This document shows, one piece after another, positions 21,120-31,243 of a stretch of DNA of 64,000 nucleotides. The stretch comes from Alligator mississippiensis. Lineage: Eukaryota; Chordata; Crocodylia; Alligatoridae. Made by a program: the position numbers and the translations under genes. The notes beneath the pieces were generated by a model. The model was not told the DNA's origin. It saw only the letters and a list, made by a program, of their open reading frames with translations, and ran no database searches. Position 1 is the stretch's first letter. Every line of letters begins with the position of its first letter. The stretch is from the NCBI RefSeq assembly GCF_030867095.1, contig NC_081824.1, positions 252,341,956 through 252,405,955 on the forward strand. The letters run 5' to 3'.

Positions 21120-21492
21120 GTATAAGCTACAGGCACAAAGCTGAATGCTGTTGCTGTTTTGCACCTGAATTTGAACACACATTTGGATAACAGTGAGTGC
21201 TCAGCATAGACCAGGGAAAGGGTTTATAGGCATGCATTGCTCTTGCTCACAGAGAGCCACCCTTTATGAAAAGAGAGATCCTCGTCAAGCCTTTCTTTAT
21301 GCCTGGCCTACAGCTAGTTAGAAATTTGGGCAGGGGAGAAGTGAGAAACCTGTCTCAGTTTTTATGGACATATTGTCCCAATTTTTTTAGTTCAGGTGTT
21401 TCCTGGGAGTTTTCTCTGCTTCCAGCTCAGCTGTGTCAGCAGGAGGGGCCAGCTGAGCATGTGGGCCTTATCCACACCTAGTCCTGCACAGT
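21120..21492 (+). repeat. 370-bp direct repeat, copy 1
   Basis: This is colinear with 24412-24784, in the same orientation, at roughly 88-90% identity by eye. Shared phrases run from AAGCTACAGGCACAAAGCTG through GTGAGTGCTCAGCATAGA and GTGAGAAACCTGTC to CCTGCACAGTAACT. Both copies stop abruptly at the same base. No coding frame. It may be a dispersed repeat family or a local duplication 3.3 kb apart. Confidence 0.8.
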
Positions 21493-21745
21493 AACTGGCC
21501 ACCTCACTTCAGCTCAGCTTCCCTCCAGCCTTGCGGCTGCTGCCAAAGGAAAGGGAAGGCTCACTTCTAGCCTGAGCCACTACAGGCATGTGGCTGTATT
21601 CCCAGACTCAAAAAAGTGAATGTCTATTCACTTCCTCGCCACTTCAATCTACGCAGCTTAGACTAGCCTGCAAAGATTGAATCAATTCAGGCTTGGGGTT
21701 TTTTGAATGTCTGTATATGGCCATGCTGCCAAAGATCTACAATTG
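21493..21745 (-). mobile_element. Family X DNA-transposon end (partial)
   Basis: TGAGCCACTACAGGCATGTG, then AAGTGAATGTCTATTCACTT, CAATCTACGCAGCTTAGACT and GATTGAATCAATTCAGGCTT align with the right end of the element at 60984-61784. Only about 200 bp of the family remain, next to the 370-bp repeat. Confidence 0.6.
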
Positions 21746-22191
21746 TGGCGTGGACAAGCCCAGCAAGGTTGATATGAGCCAGGATGGGTCCTCAGAGGTG
21801 ATTCCCAGTGCTCCAGCTATTGAAACAGGCTGCACAAAAATCCCTGGTCCTTTCAGTGCATCTTCAGTCCTGCCCTGGCCCTGGGGGATACAGGAAAGGG
21901 CATGACAGGTTCTTTGCCATGGTAAGGCTCTATGAGGAAGGTTATGGATGGTCTTTTCTCCTTTTGAATTCCTAAATCAAATTGCTAGGGATGAGAAGAC
22001 CCGAACACATCCTCTGATAGTCTCCCCAAACCAGCATGGCGAGGACCCCTCACTCTGCACCAATGAAGGGGTTTCTGAATTAATGGCATGTCTCTAGGCA
22101 ACCCCTTACAGCAGAGTTTGCAGGACATCTCCAAGCCATGGTGAGGGGTTGCATTGCATTGAGATGTTTGTGCCTAGCCAGCAGTAGCTCA

Positions 22192-22205
22192 CCACGAGGT
22201 GGCAG
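22192..22205 (+). promoter_or_regulatory. Candidate CTCF-binding motif
   Basis: CCACGAGGTGGCAG matches the published CTCF core CCGCGNGGNGGCAG at 13 of 14 positions. Occupancy cannot be judged from sequence. Confidence 0.4.
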
Positions 22206-22950
22206 TGTCTTGTCAGCGTTCCAGACCTGGCCCAGACCAGGTGGTGTTAGTGTTACTGCTGTATTGTCTCACCTGTGCCCAGCCCTGTTTCTCTGCATTT
22301 TACCTGGGGTATAATTTCTAAATCCCTATTGTTCCTCTAACTTGCCAGAGGGAGGCCATCTCACTGCACATGGTACATTTCTGAAGGACAATAGCTGTAT
22401 TAAGCCAAATCCACTGGAAGGTGTCAGTGCCCATCCACTGCTATTTAGCGTTTAACACAGCAAAGAGGAGGGTTTGTGCATTGTTGTTCAATATCTAAAT
22501 AATGGCTAGGAGTTACAAATCATCTGTGTGGCACCCTGCCACCCCAGCCCTGCAGCTTCCTGCATTACTGTTGCATGCTCCAACAGGAGCTTTCCTTCTT
22601 CGTGGGGTGGTAGTGTGAAAGTTCAGAGCCATCCCCTCCTCCAAGTGCTGAAGGTGGCAAACACAGAATCTCCCCAAGCTGGGAGGTTCTGACACGGCAG
22701 CCCATCTCTTAGGGGCCCAGCCCTCCCACACCCAAGGGTGTGAGCCCACTGACCTTTCAGGTATTGCTCCTCAAAGAAGGTGAATAAGTTGACCTCTGTA
22801 AAGTGAGATTTTTGAGTCATGCTAAGGTTTTGAGCAAGACTAGGCCCAAGACCGAAGTAAATGCTAAGATGACAATTGCAGTGATTTCTTTGCATCTTCT
22901 CTATATAGTAAAAATAGATCATTGGTGACGGCAACCAAAAAGCTGCAGAA
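22206..22950. other. Non-coding DNA
   Basis: No recognisable gene or repeat. The 146-codon minus frame at 22623-23063 has no identifiable domain. Confidence 0.35.
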
Positions 22951-22959
22951 GTGCAAGTA

Positions 22960-23260
22960 TGAAAAGGGATCAGGTATGTGTGGTTGTGTAAGCATGCTGC
23001 GAACCTGGGGAGATGGATGCAGCTGCTGTGTTTCCTGCCTCTGAAACTTGGGTCAGGAGACACCTAGCAACATCACACACCCAGTGAGGGATCTGAGGTT
23101 CAGCTGACTGACGGCCATTACTGTAAAGCTCTTATCTTGCCTGTCAGGTCTGATATATATATATATAATATTTGTATACAGCCTGGGGGTTGTGAATAAA
23201 GCTTGCTTGATACCAAATTGGACGAGTTCTGTGTCAAATCCCAAGGTGCCCTGGTAAAGA
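22960..23260 (+). mobile_element. Possible LTR remnant
   Basis: A TATA-rich stretch (ATATATATATATAATATT at about 23153-23170) is followed by GTGAATAAAGCTTGCTTGAT, an AATAAA signal in the wording usual for retroviral R regions, and by a GC-mixed U5-like piece. The start and end are not defined, no second LTR is seen and the family is unknown. Confidence 0.3.
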
Positions 23261-23284
23261 ATTCTTAGAAGTAACAACCTCAGA

Positions 23285-23347
23285 GCTGTAACCTCCAAAA
23301 GCTGTAACCTCCAAAAGGAAAGGATTTCCTTTTTAACCTCCAAAAGG
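23285..23347. repeat. Short tandem repeat with hairpin
   Basis: AACCTCCAAAAG occurs three times. Between the second and third copies is the near-perfect inverted repeat AAAAGGAAA GGA TTTCCTTTT. Confidence 0.7.
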
Positions 23348-23577
23348 TGCCATGTGCTGCACTCTTGCAGCCTGACCACTGCTCCAGAGTGGGAAGAAAG
23401 GGAAGCAGAGGGCACTTCTTGCCTAAGAACCAAACGTGTGGACCCCAGACCCTTTGCTCCCTGTCTTCCTGGCCCCCAGGGGAACCTGAGGTGCCTTACC
23501 CTTCAGTGGGAAGGGTGAAGAGTATGAGTAGAGCAGCAATTACCCTGCAAAGCAGCCATTGCTCCATTAAGTCTTTA

Positions 23578-23990
23578 CTAGGGGTGTGCGAAGTAGGCCC
23601 TATTCGATTCAGATTCAGCCAGAATCAGGGACAGTGATGCGAGTAATTGATTTGGATCACTATCCCTGATTCAATTCGGCCAAATCCAGATCTGAAGATT
23701 CAATGCTGATTCGGAGAATCAGCTATTCAGACATAGACACAGCTTTAAAAGTTTTTTCTACATACCTCAAGGTCCCAGCATGGCCTGTGAATGCTGCGAT
23801 GCTGGGGCACATGGAGCATCCCAAAGGAATGCAGGGGCCCTCCGCGTTCTCAGAGGCGAACCCAGAAGTGGACCGGAAGTACTTTTACATGGACAGCACA
23901 AAGGGAAGAGAAAATAATTGCCTTCTGCCTGCCTGTAATCTACTTGGTCAGAATCTCCTGGCCCAGGAAGCATCAAGCGTTCACTAATGC
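23578..23990 (-). mobile_element. Family F DNA transposon, partial copy
   Basis: It begins AGGGGTGTGCGAAGTAGG and continues with repeated GATTCAGATTC / GAATCAGGGACAGTGAT phrases. It matches the reverse complement of the right end of the element at 46053-46815. The opposite terminus is missing. The inner part (TTTCTACATACCTCAAGGTC, GAAGTGGACCGGAAGTAC) is GC-richer and non-coding. Confidence 0.6.
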
Positions 23991-24105
23991 CCTGAGAAAA
24001 GGGGTAAGGCCAGGCCCTAAAATAAAAAAGACCTTCTGGAGGGAAGCAAAAAAGGACAATAAATTAAACAGAGGAGCATTAGTTCGTTGCTACAGATATA
24101 AACGG

Positions 24106-24119
24106 CCACCTGAGGGCAG
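24106..24119 (+). promoter_or_regulatory. Weak CTCF-like motif
   Basis: CCACCTGAGGGCAG differs from the CCASYAGRKGGCRS consensus at one position. It is reported only as a candidate. Confidence 0.25.
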
Positions 24120-24411
24120 AAGAAGTTTGGGTCTGTGGCCCTGTCACAATTGCTTCTTTTTCCCTCTCTTATTCTCCTGTGCTTCTTTCATTGCACAACA
24201 CACTTAGTTTTTTAAATTCCCAATATTGGGAGACTAGCCAAGAAAGCAACGGCATTACTAGAAGCCTTCTACTAGTATTTCTGGCTGGGATTTACAGCTG
24301 GAATCTGTTGGATCAAGGGTAACCTCCATGTTGTACATCAGCCGGAGGAATGCAGCTTTGCTTTAACAAGTTCCACCCCTAATTAAAAACTCCTTCCTCC
24401 AGCCCAGGCAG

Positions 24412-24784
24412 AAGCTACAGGCACAAAGCTGAATGCTGTTGCTGTCTTGCACCTGAATTTGAACATGCATTTGGGTAATGGTGAGTGCTCAGCATAGAAC
24501 AGGGAACGGGATTTATAGGCATGCATTGCATTTGCTCACAGATAGCCACCCTTTAGGAAAAGGGATATCCTCTTCAACCTTTCTTCATGCCTAGTCTTCA
24601 TTCTGGTTAGAAATTTGGGGAGGGGAGGAGTGAGAAACCTGTCAGTTGTTATGGGCATATTGTCCCATTCTTTTCAGTTCAGGTGTTTCCTGAGAGTTTT
24701 CTCTGCTTCCAGCCCAGCTGTGTCAGCAGGAGGGGCCAGCTGAACATGTGGGCCTTATCCACACCTTGTCCTGCACAGTAACTC
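24412..24784 (+). repeat. 370-bp direct repeat, copy 2
   Basis: Partner of 21120-21492, in the same orientation. The downstream flanks differ immediately after CCTGCACAGTAACT, so the shared block has a sharp right border. Confidence 0.8.
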
Positions 24785-25410
24785 TTGTGTGAGAACAGCT
24801 GAGACACTGGTTGGGAACATCCTGTTCCAGCTCCATGTGTCAAGGGCGTTTAGTGTTGGGACCTTTACAGTATGTTACGTCCTCCACAGCAGCCCCAAAT
24901 ACTCTCTTCTGTGTCATTGGGTTTATTGCTCTGGGTAAGTTAGAAACATTCCACAACAAAGAACTAGAGATAGAAAAGACTCCGAAATGGCCCTTTGCTT
25001 CTCTCTCTCTCTCCTCCCTTTGCTTACCACCATTTCTCCAGAAGAGGCTGCAAACCAACTGAGTCACTTGTGAAAGAGAAAAAGGTACTTTTAAAGCCCC
25101 TACCCCACATCTCTAAATCAAATCTCTTCAAACAAGTATTTAATCAGGCGCCAGTCTCCTCAGAGTTGGAGCCTTGCAAAAGGCCAAGCCCCTGACTCAG
25201 TCCTTGGCAGGCACAAACCCCAAACATAGATAGCTCTGCAGTCTGGCCCTGCTCCACCTCCATGGTGCCAGGCCTCAGCAAGCAAGGTAGGGGGTTTCCT
25301 GAGCTGAATGACAGCTGCAGAGATGGGGAGATGACCTGAATGTTACCTTCTCCTGCTGCCAGCATGCTCCCATGTGACACAGACAGAAGTGCAACTCCCC
25401 GGCCTATGTA
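24785..25410. other. Non-coding DNA
   Basis: No gene seen. A pyrimidine-rich stretch (TCTCTCTCTCTCC) lies at about 25002-25016. Confidence 0.35.
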
Positions 25411-25414
25411 ATGG

Positions 25415-25982
25415 CACTTCACAAAAAGCGCCATGAGTTAGACTGATTCTCCCGACCCTACAGACTAATGTTGGGCTGGGAGGATGGGGGATTGAGCTCC
25501 AATTTGGAGCCACTCCAGGGAGAGAGGCTGTGTGTCTGCAGCCTCTTCCACTAGTTCTGTCTCCCTTCTCCCAGCCCCTGGTGCTGTCTCAGGATGAGAG
25601 GGGGAGAAAGCAGGGGAGTCTATTCTGGGGTTTCCCCAGGCTGCCCTGGGGGGGGGGGGGAACAGGTGAATTGGAGCCCCCCAACTTGGGGGAGGGGGGG
25701 CTCCAATCCATCAACCCCACTCTCCAGTGCCAGCTGCGCAACCCTCCAAATGAGCTCCCTCTGCTCCCTCCCCCTCCCATTTCTGGGAACAGCACCAGGA
25801 GCAGATAAAAGTTAATGAAGTTGCTCTGCTTTACCTTTACCTTTTTATAATGGTGGTTCAGATTGTCATGGGATTGGGCCCTTTTAAAGTGCTCTGCACC
25901 TGGGCACTTGGATTTGGTAATGGCTGTAGAGCACTTTCTGGGGCTAGGTGGGGTGAAAATTCTCACTTCTGTCTGCACCTAT
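25415..25982 (+). mobile_element. Family G DNA transposon, partial copy
   Basis: It aligns with 40270-41330 once the CR1 insertion there is removed. Shared phrases are GCCATGAGTTAGAC / CACCATGAGTTAGAC, AAAGTTAATGAA, TTTTAAAGTGCTCT, AATGGCTGTA and CTTCTGTCTGCACCTA. Both termini are missing. A 13-G run is at 25648-25660. Confidence 0.55.
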
Positions 25983-26392
25983 AGGCCACATCCAGACGAG
26001 CGTGGCTGTGTGTTATGTGGTGCCACAGACATGTCTGCAGCACCGCATATCACATGTCCATCTGTTCTCTGCATATTCAGAGGTCAAAAAAACCTGCACA
26101 AAGAAGCGCAAAAAGACACACATGGGGGCATCGTGGTGTGCAGCACTCAAAACAGGAGCCTGGCCACCTGGAGCCACTCTCTGGCTGCCAGCCAGGCTTC
26201 AAGCAGCACGATTGCCACTGCTGGAAGCCCCAAGGACCCAGCCTCTCTTACCCCACCCAAGGTAATCTGCTGTGCACCAGAGGGCACATGGTACAGGTGT
26301 TCCCTGGGGACAACTAGAGGCAGCACAAGGTGTCCCACTGCTAGTTGTTCCCGGGGAACCAAACATCCACACTCTTGTGGACACAGCCTTAG
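25983..26392 (-). mobile_element. hAT-like MITE (family B, copy 2)
   Basis: The outer ends are imperfect inverted repeats: AGGCCACATCCAGACGAG at the left, and AGGCTGTGTCCACAAGAG when the right end is read in reverse. The body is homologous to the reverse complement of 2973-3435. No clear 8-bp duplication is visible. Non-coding. Confidence 0.6.
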
Positions 26393-26770
26393 TGTTTGGG
26401 ACTGATGCAATGTTGGGGCAATACTCCAGTGACCAGAGCTCTGAGGATGGAAGGCTCTGGCCCCCATAAATCCCATTTCCTGACTGGCAGTACTGCACCA
26501 CTGTTGTCTCACACTAGTGTGGGCTCAGCTAGCCATGTGCAGGGGTGATACTGTAAAAGGATAGTGGGTGACACTGGCATAGGAAGGGCAACCACAAACC
26601 TCCTCTCTCTAAGGACATTTCCCAATGAAGTTACTTCAGCAGAGAAGCAAGGCAGTCTTTATCCCAGATGAAGATTGTATATACACAGAATGATTTAGGA
26701 ATTGTTTTGTTCTTTAAGTTCTAATGCTACTTTAATCCCAATAAACTGTTGAATGGAGACAAGCTCTCCA
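26393..26770. other. Non-coding DNA
   Basis: No gene or confident repeat recognised. Confidence 0.35.
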
Positions 26771-27460
26771 TCAGGAGTGCCTTGGCAAGTCAATCAAGCT
26801 TGGTGTAACATGAATGCCAAAGGTGGCAGGACCAAAGGTCAGGTTTTCTGCTGGCTGTGCAGCCGAGACATGTTCTGCAAAGGTGCCATAAGGTGACTTC
26901 TCCACCCCCTGAATCTTCAGAAGAGCCCCTGGGACTGCTCCACACAGTGGTCTATTTCCTTCTCTCCTGGAGGAGCCACCAGTCAGTGTCCTACAAATCA
27001 CAGCCCTCAACATGCTGGCCAGCGAGTTCCATGCACTTGAGAGCACAGTCATGGTACATCTCTTCACCTACAGGGATGTTTACTCATGTTCTTCTTGCAC
27101 CAAGATCCTTGGCTTCTTGCAGGGTGGTACTATTGTTAGGTCAGAGATTAGCAGTGTCCTTTCTGCAACTTCCTCATTTGGAATCCCAACAACAAGCCCG
27201 TCTCCTGTGTTCTGCAGATGCTGAGACCCCAATGCTCTGCTTGTCCAGATAGGGACTTTCTATGGGCTTCCAAGGTTGCTCCTGGCTCCTGACACTAGTT
27301 CTAGGTTTCTTTTCGGGAGAAAATGCTCATCTTGCTTCTTAAGAACTGGCTCATAATTATTTTAATCTCCTTTCTCAGCAAAGGCCTGGTAAATATTGGC
27401 AGCTCTGCTTGTTGTCAAATACAGTGAAGAATAGGACCAAGCCTTGTGTTTCTCCAGCAC
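26771..27460 (-). pseudogene. Possible pseudogene of unknown protein
   Basis: One minus-strand frame over 230 codons has only about four internal stops and reads as ordinary mixed-composition protein. The longest open part (26771-27067, 98 codons) ends HVTPSLIDLPRHS. An upstream block includes GIPNEEVAERTLLISDL. I do not recognise a family. No intron borders, polyadenylation tail or target duplications were found, so origin as a retrocopy, a decayed host exon or chance cannot be separated. Chance would give about eleven stops in this length at neutral composition, so the signal is modest. Confidence 0.2.
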
Positions 27461-27774
27461 TGGAATAGCACAGACAGAAGCTACTTTCCACTAAGGCCCT
27501 TCCATGAGGTTATCAGGCTGGAAGACCTGGGTATGGGTTAAGACTTCAGCATTTTTCTTTTCCTCTTACTTACCTGGTTCAGATTAAGCCAACTTCCAAC
27601 CCAGATGACACAGGTGAAAGATCATAGAAATAGGTCTCTTCTTCTGACACTGGGCAAGGACCTTTTTTAGGAAAAAAAGCATATAGGACTATCCATGGAG
27701 TTCTCTCCTTCATCAAAGCTGCAGCCTACCCCAGCCTCTTTCTGCCTACAGAATGGTAGTATGGTTAAGGGCTT

Positions 27775-28196
27775 GCAGACCAAGCCCTACAAGGAGAGAC
27801 TAGAGAACCTGGACCTTTTCAGCCTCTGCAAGAGAAGGTTGAGAGGCGACCTTGTGGCTGCCTATAAGTTCATCACGGGGGCACAGAAGGGAATTGGTGA
27901 GTATTTATTCACCAAGGCGCCCCCGGGGGTTACAAGAAATAATGGCCATAAGCTAGCAGAGAGCAGATTTAGACTGGACATTAGGAAGAACTTCTTCACA
28001 GTTAGAGTGGCCAAGGTCTGGAACGGGCTCCCAAGGGAGGTGGTGCTCTCCCCTACCCTGGGGGTCTTCAAGAGAAGGTTAGATAGGCATCTAGCTGGGG
28101 TCATCTGAACCCAGCACTCTTTCCTGCCTATGCAGGGGGTTGGACTCGATGATCTATTGAGGTCCCTTCCGACCCTAACATCTATGAATCTATGAA
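27775..28196 (+). mobile_element. CR1 LINE, 3' end with ORF2 C-terminus
   Basis: The frame 27695-28108 encodes the conserved CR1 C-terminus. KPYKERLENLDLFSLCKRRL comes first, followed by GVTRNNGHKLAESRFRLDIR and KNFFTVRVAKVWNGLPREV; the frame ends RRLDRHLAGVI. The 3' UTR follows, with TTGGACTCGATGATCTATTG, AGGTCCCTTCCGACCCTAAC and an ATCTATGA octamer repeated twice. The last 110 codons are uninterrupted, so this is a young or well-preserved copy, 5'-truncated to about 420 bp. The upstream codons of the frame belong to unrelated flank. Confidence 0.93.
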
Positions 28197-29871
28197 CCTA
28201 AGGAAACAGTGTATGTAGTCTCAAGGGCTCCTATACTAGAACACTGTAGCTCCAGTTCTCTTCTGTTGAGGCCATCCCTACTTAGACTGAGTAAATCCTT
28301 TGAGAATATGCGGTAGGCAGGGCAGAAATGTACATGGGCTGGTCTGCACCCTGGGTGCTGGCAACACAGGAGGCAGCAGCTATTGCTAGCAGGCCAGCAG
28401 CGAGGCAGCTGCTGTTTTTGCTAACACACCCCCAGTCAGCATGATCTACCATAATTGTACCTTCATGGTGAGCAGGGAGGAAAGAAATCATTTAACCAGT
28501 CTTGTTCTGCAATGGGAAGTGTCATGCAATTCAGTCCAGACAGCATGAGCTGCAATGGTTTCTCATGCAACCTTTAGACTCCTTTTTGCTATGAGCTGCC
28601 TGTCAGATCTGAGCACAGGAAGCATGAGCTAGGAAGAATGCCACACTCGCAAAGGAGCTGGGAATGGGACTCCTTGCTCCTCCAACTCCCAGCAAGGAAC
28701 ATGGTCCTGTCAGGGCTCAGGGGATGGAAGCAGCCTGGACATGTTCCTATGTGACAGCAGGAGTCAGGGAGCTTGGTGTGTGCCAGGGGTCCCACCACCT
28801 GGCCTCAAACTGGTTCAAAATGACTTGTGGAAAGCAGGATCCTCAATGACTTATGTACCAATCATACTGGGGGGAGCCAAATCCTTCTGATGTAGATGGA
28901 ATTTGAAAATGGCGAGGAACCAAGGGACAATTCCCCATCTGCCACAATAGCTCCCCATTTTATTCAAGTCACTCTGCCAATGGAAGGATTGGAGTTCATT
29001 TGGGTGCCCTGTCCTTCACACCAGACTGACATGAAGCCCAGGTGCAGCCTGCTGAACCATCGACAGCACTGCTAGAGCTGTTAGCTTTGGGATGAGGTGA
29101 CCACAGCCTACCCATATGTCTCCCACACCACCCCCAAATCCAAGCCCAGCTCCTTTCTTGCTGGATCTAACATCATGGATGCCCCTTGTTTAGATTTCAG
29201 TGTTCCACCCAGTCTGTGCAGTGAAACCAGCTAGTCTCCATTTCATCTCCCAGTGGTGGCCTGCTTCAGTTACCTGTAGGGGAGCTTTTAAAACCAAATA
29301 ATTCTCCTCTGCTCTGTGTTTATATTGGTGTTTTTCCAAGAGACATCACGAAAACTTTTCTATTCACACTAGGCTATGTAAAACCCCTTTTCAACAAAAT
29401 CTTTATCCATGATCTCAGCTACTAGCAACTCTCCAAAGTAAGTTTCTTTTCTTCCCCTTGCCCCCCTCTCCCCCACCACCTTTGTAACATCTCAAGGCAA
29501 ATAGAATAAAATTGACCTTGCTTTTCACCTGGAGCTCTTTAACTATAACCCAAGCATGGAGAATATGGTGGGGACAACTGTATTGCTCTCTGCAGTCAGC
29601 TCTCACAATACTCGCAAGCTAAAAAGCCCCAGTTCCTGGAATCATGTGATTTATGAGAGAACCTGAACTTTCATTTTAAAAAGTACATTTCTAGTCTATC
29701 CCCAACCAAGCAGCAATCTGATAACTGCAGTCACCGCAGTTCTTGGGAACACAGGTGCAGTCTCCATTGACAAAGCCTAAAGCACTCCTGTATCTCAGGT
29801 TGCCATCGCACATGTGGGTGAGAAGTTCGGCTCACTCAGAAATGGCCCCAGCAGCATGCACTGTTTGACGT

Positions 29872-29873
<2 letters not shown>
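28197..29873. other. Non-coding DNA
   Basis: No gene or clear repeat seen. Open frames are short and lack domains. Confidence 0.4.

Positions 29874-29921
<48 letters not shown>
29874..29921. repeat. (GT)n microsatellite, about 24 units
   Basis: This is an uninterrupted GT run. It produces the Val-Cys open frame on the plus strand and the His-Thr frame on the minus strand; neither is a gene. Confidence 0.98.
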
Positions 29922-29924
<3 letters not shown>

Positions 29925-31243
29925 CTGGGAGGGCTGGGTCAGTCACTGGGAGACTTGCATGGTTTGCATTCCACTGGCTCACAGCCAAGGCAAGCCAGCA
30001 CGAAAGGTACAGAGAGGTAAAAGGGAGAATGAAATGTGCCACAGGAGCTGTCAGTGATCCTGCCTGCTCCCAGCGCTGGGTCAGAGCAGTGACCCATCTA
30101 GTCTTGGGTCCTGTTCCCTGCTGTCCCAGAACTCATCAGTCTAGTGAGCTGCACCCAGGCATGGTGAGTGCTGGGTGCCCTGGGGGAAAGGCTGACCCCA
30201 GGACCCTTTATAATGTACCCATGGTAATCAAGCAGTAGGACCCTGCAAGCTGGGAAAAAGGTGAAATGGGACTTCTAGAGCCAGGCAAGCAGTCAATGAC
30301 CTAGAGCAGCAGTGAAGAGCGTGTTGGCCATTATGGCCTGTCTCACTGCATGAATGAATACTACCCAAGCCCTGAGAGAGGGATGGGTTTCCAGCCAGTG
30401 CATTTTGCTCTCAGTACCACTCACTTGCAGAGCTCCTAGCAGAGGAGATTCTGAGATGTTCCTTCTCCTTAATAATTCAGTACCTCTTAATAGGCAGCCT
30501 AGAGATTTTGATCCTCTGTACTTTCCTTATCAGGTTTGTCTTCCAGGCCCTGGGCCCGTGCTGACCTTGGCCAGTTATTTCTTGATGGAAATAAAGCACA
30601 CTAGCTTGGCAGTATGTTAGGTGTATGTGCCCCACCCCTGGCCTGGGGGGGGGGGAAAAGCCAGGAAGACAAGCCCAGTCTGAATGTTGCAGCAGGGTGT
30701 AGTTGCTCCCTTGCACAATACCAGTTATAGGGCAGTCTTGAGGTGAGATGCAGCATGGCAGAGTGGGGAAGGGAGAGTGGTGTTGCATGCTCCCCATCTT
30801 GGAGTCACTGGGGGCACATGTGCAAGGGACTGTAGTTGTGAAAATAAGCCCTGTCCATTCACTCTCTGTCTGTGCATGCCAGGTGCTGAAAATCTAGCTG
30901 CTACTTACTGCCTGCACAGCTCCTACACTGTGACTTCTTACCACTCAGAGCAACAGAGAGTGGGTAAGGGCATGCTCCCTGGCAGCATCACTGGCACAGT
31001 AAAAGGTAGTATAGATTTGTTTTCAGGGCGTAAGAAAATGACACTTTGGGGCTTCTCTAAACCTCACCTGGCTGATTACAGCCCCTGAGGCCTTTTCTAC
31101 ACCATGGCAAGTCCTGGCACTGAGGTGTTCCAATGTCCTCCATGCACCCACACACTACCAATCTGGAAGTTTGCCACTGAGTCAACCGGAGCAGACACAA
31201 AGGAACAAGCCCAGAGCTGCCTGATTGCTTTGAAGCATACTTG
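29922..31243. other. Non-coding DNA
   Basis: No gene recognised. A weak CR1/L3-like tail phrase (CAGTGACCCATCTAGTCTTG) lies near 30088-30110. A G run is at 30646-30654. Confidence 0.4.

Noticed and set aside
21120-24784. An LTR retrotransposon bounded by the 370-bp direct repeats
   Set aside because: The repeats lack LTR signals at matching places, show no TG...CA ends or short flanking duplications, and the interval contains unrelated repeats and no retroviral genes.
29814-30238. Cys/Val-repeat frames with an apparent secreted-peptide look
   Set aside because: They are translations of the (GT)n microsatellite.
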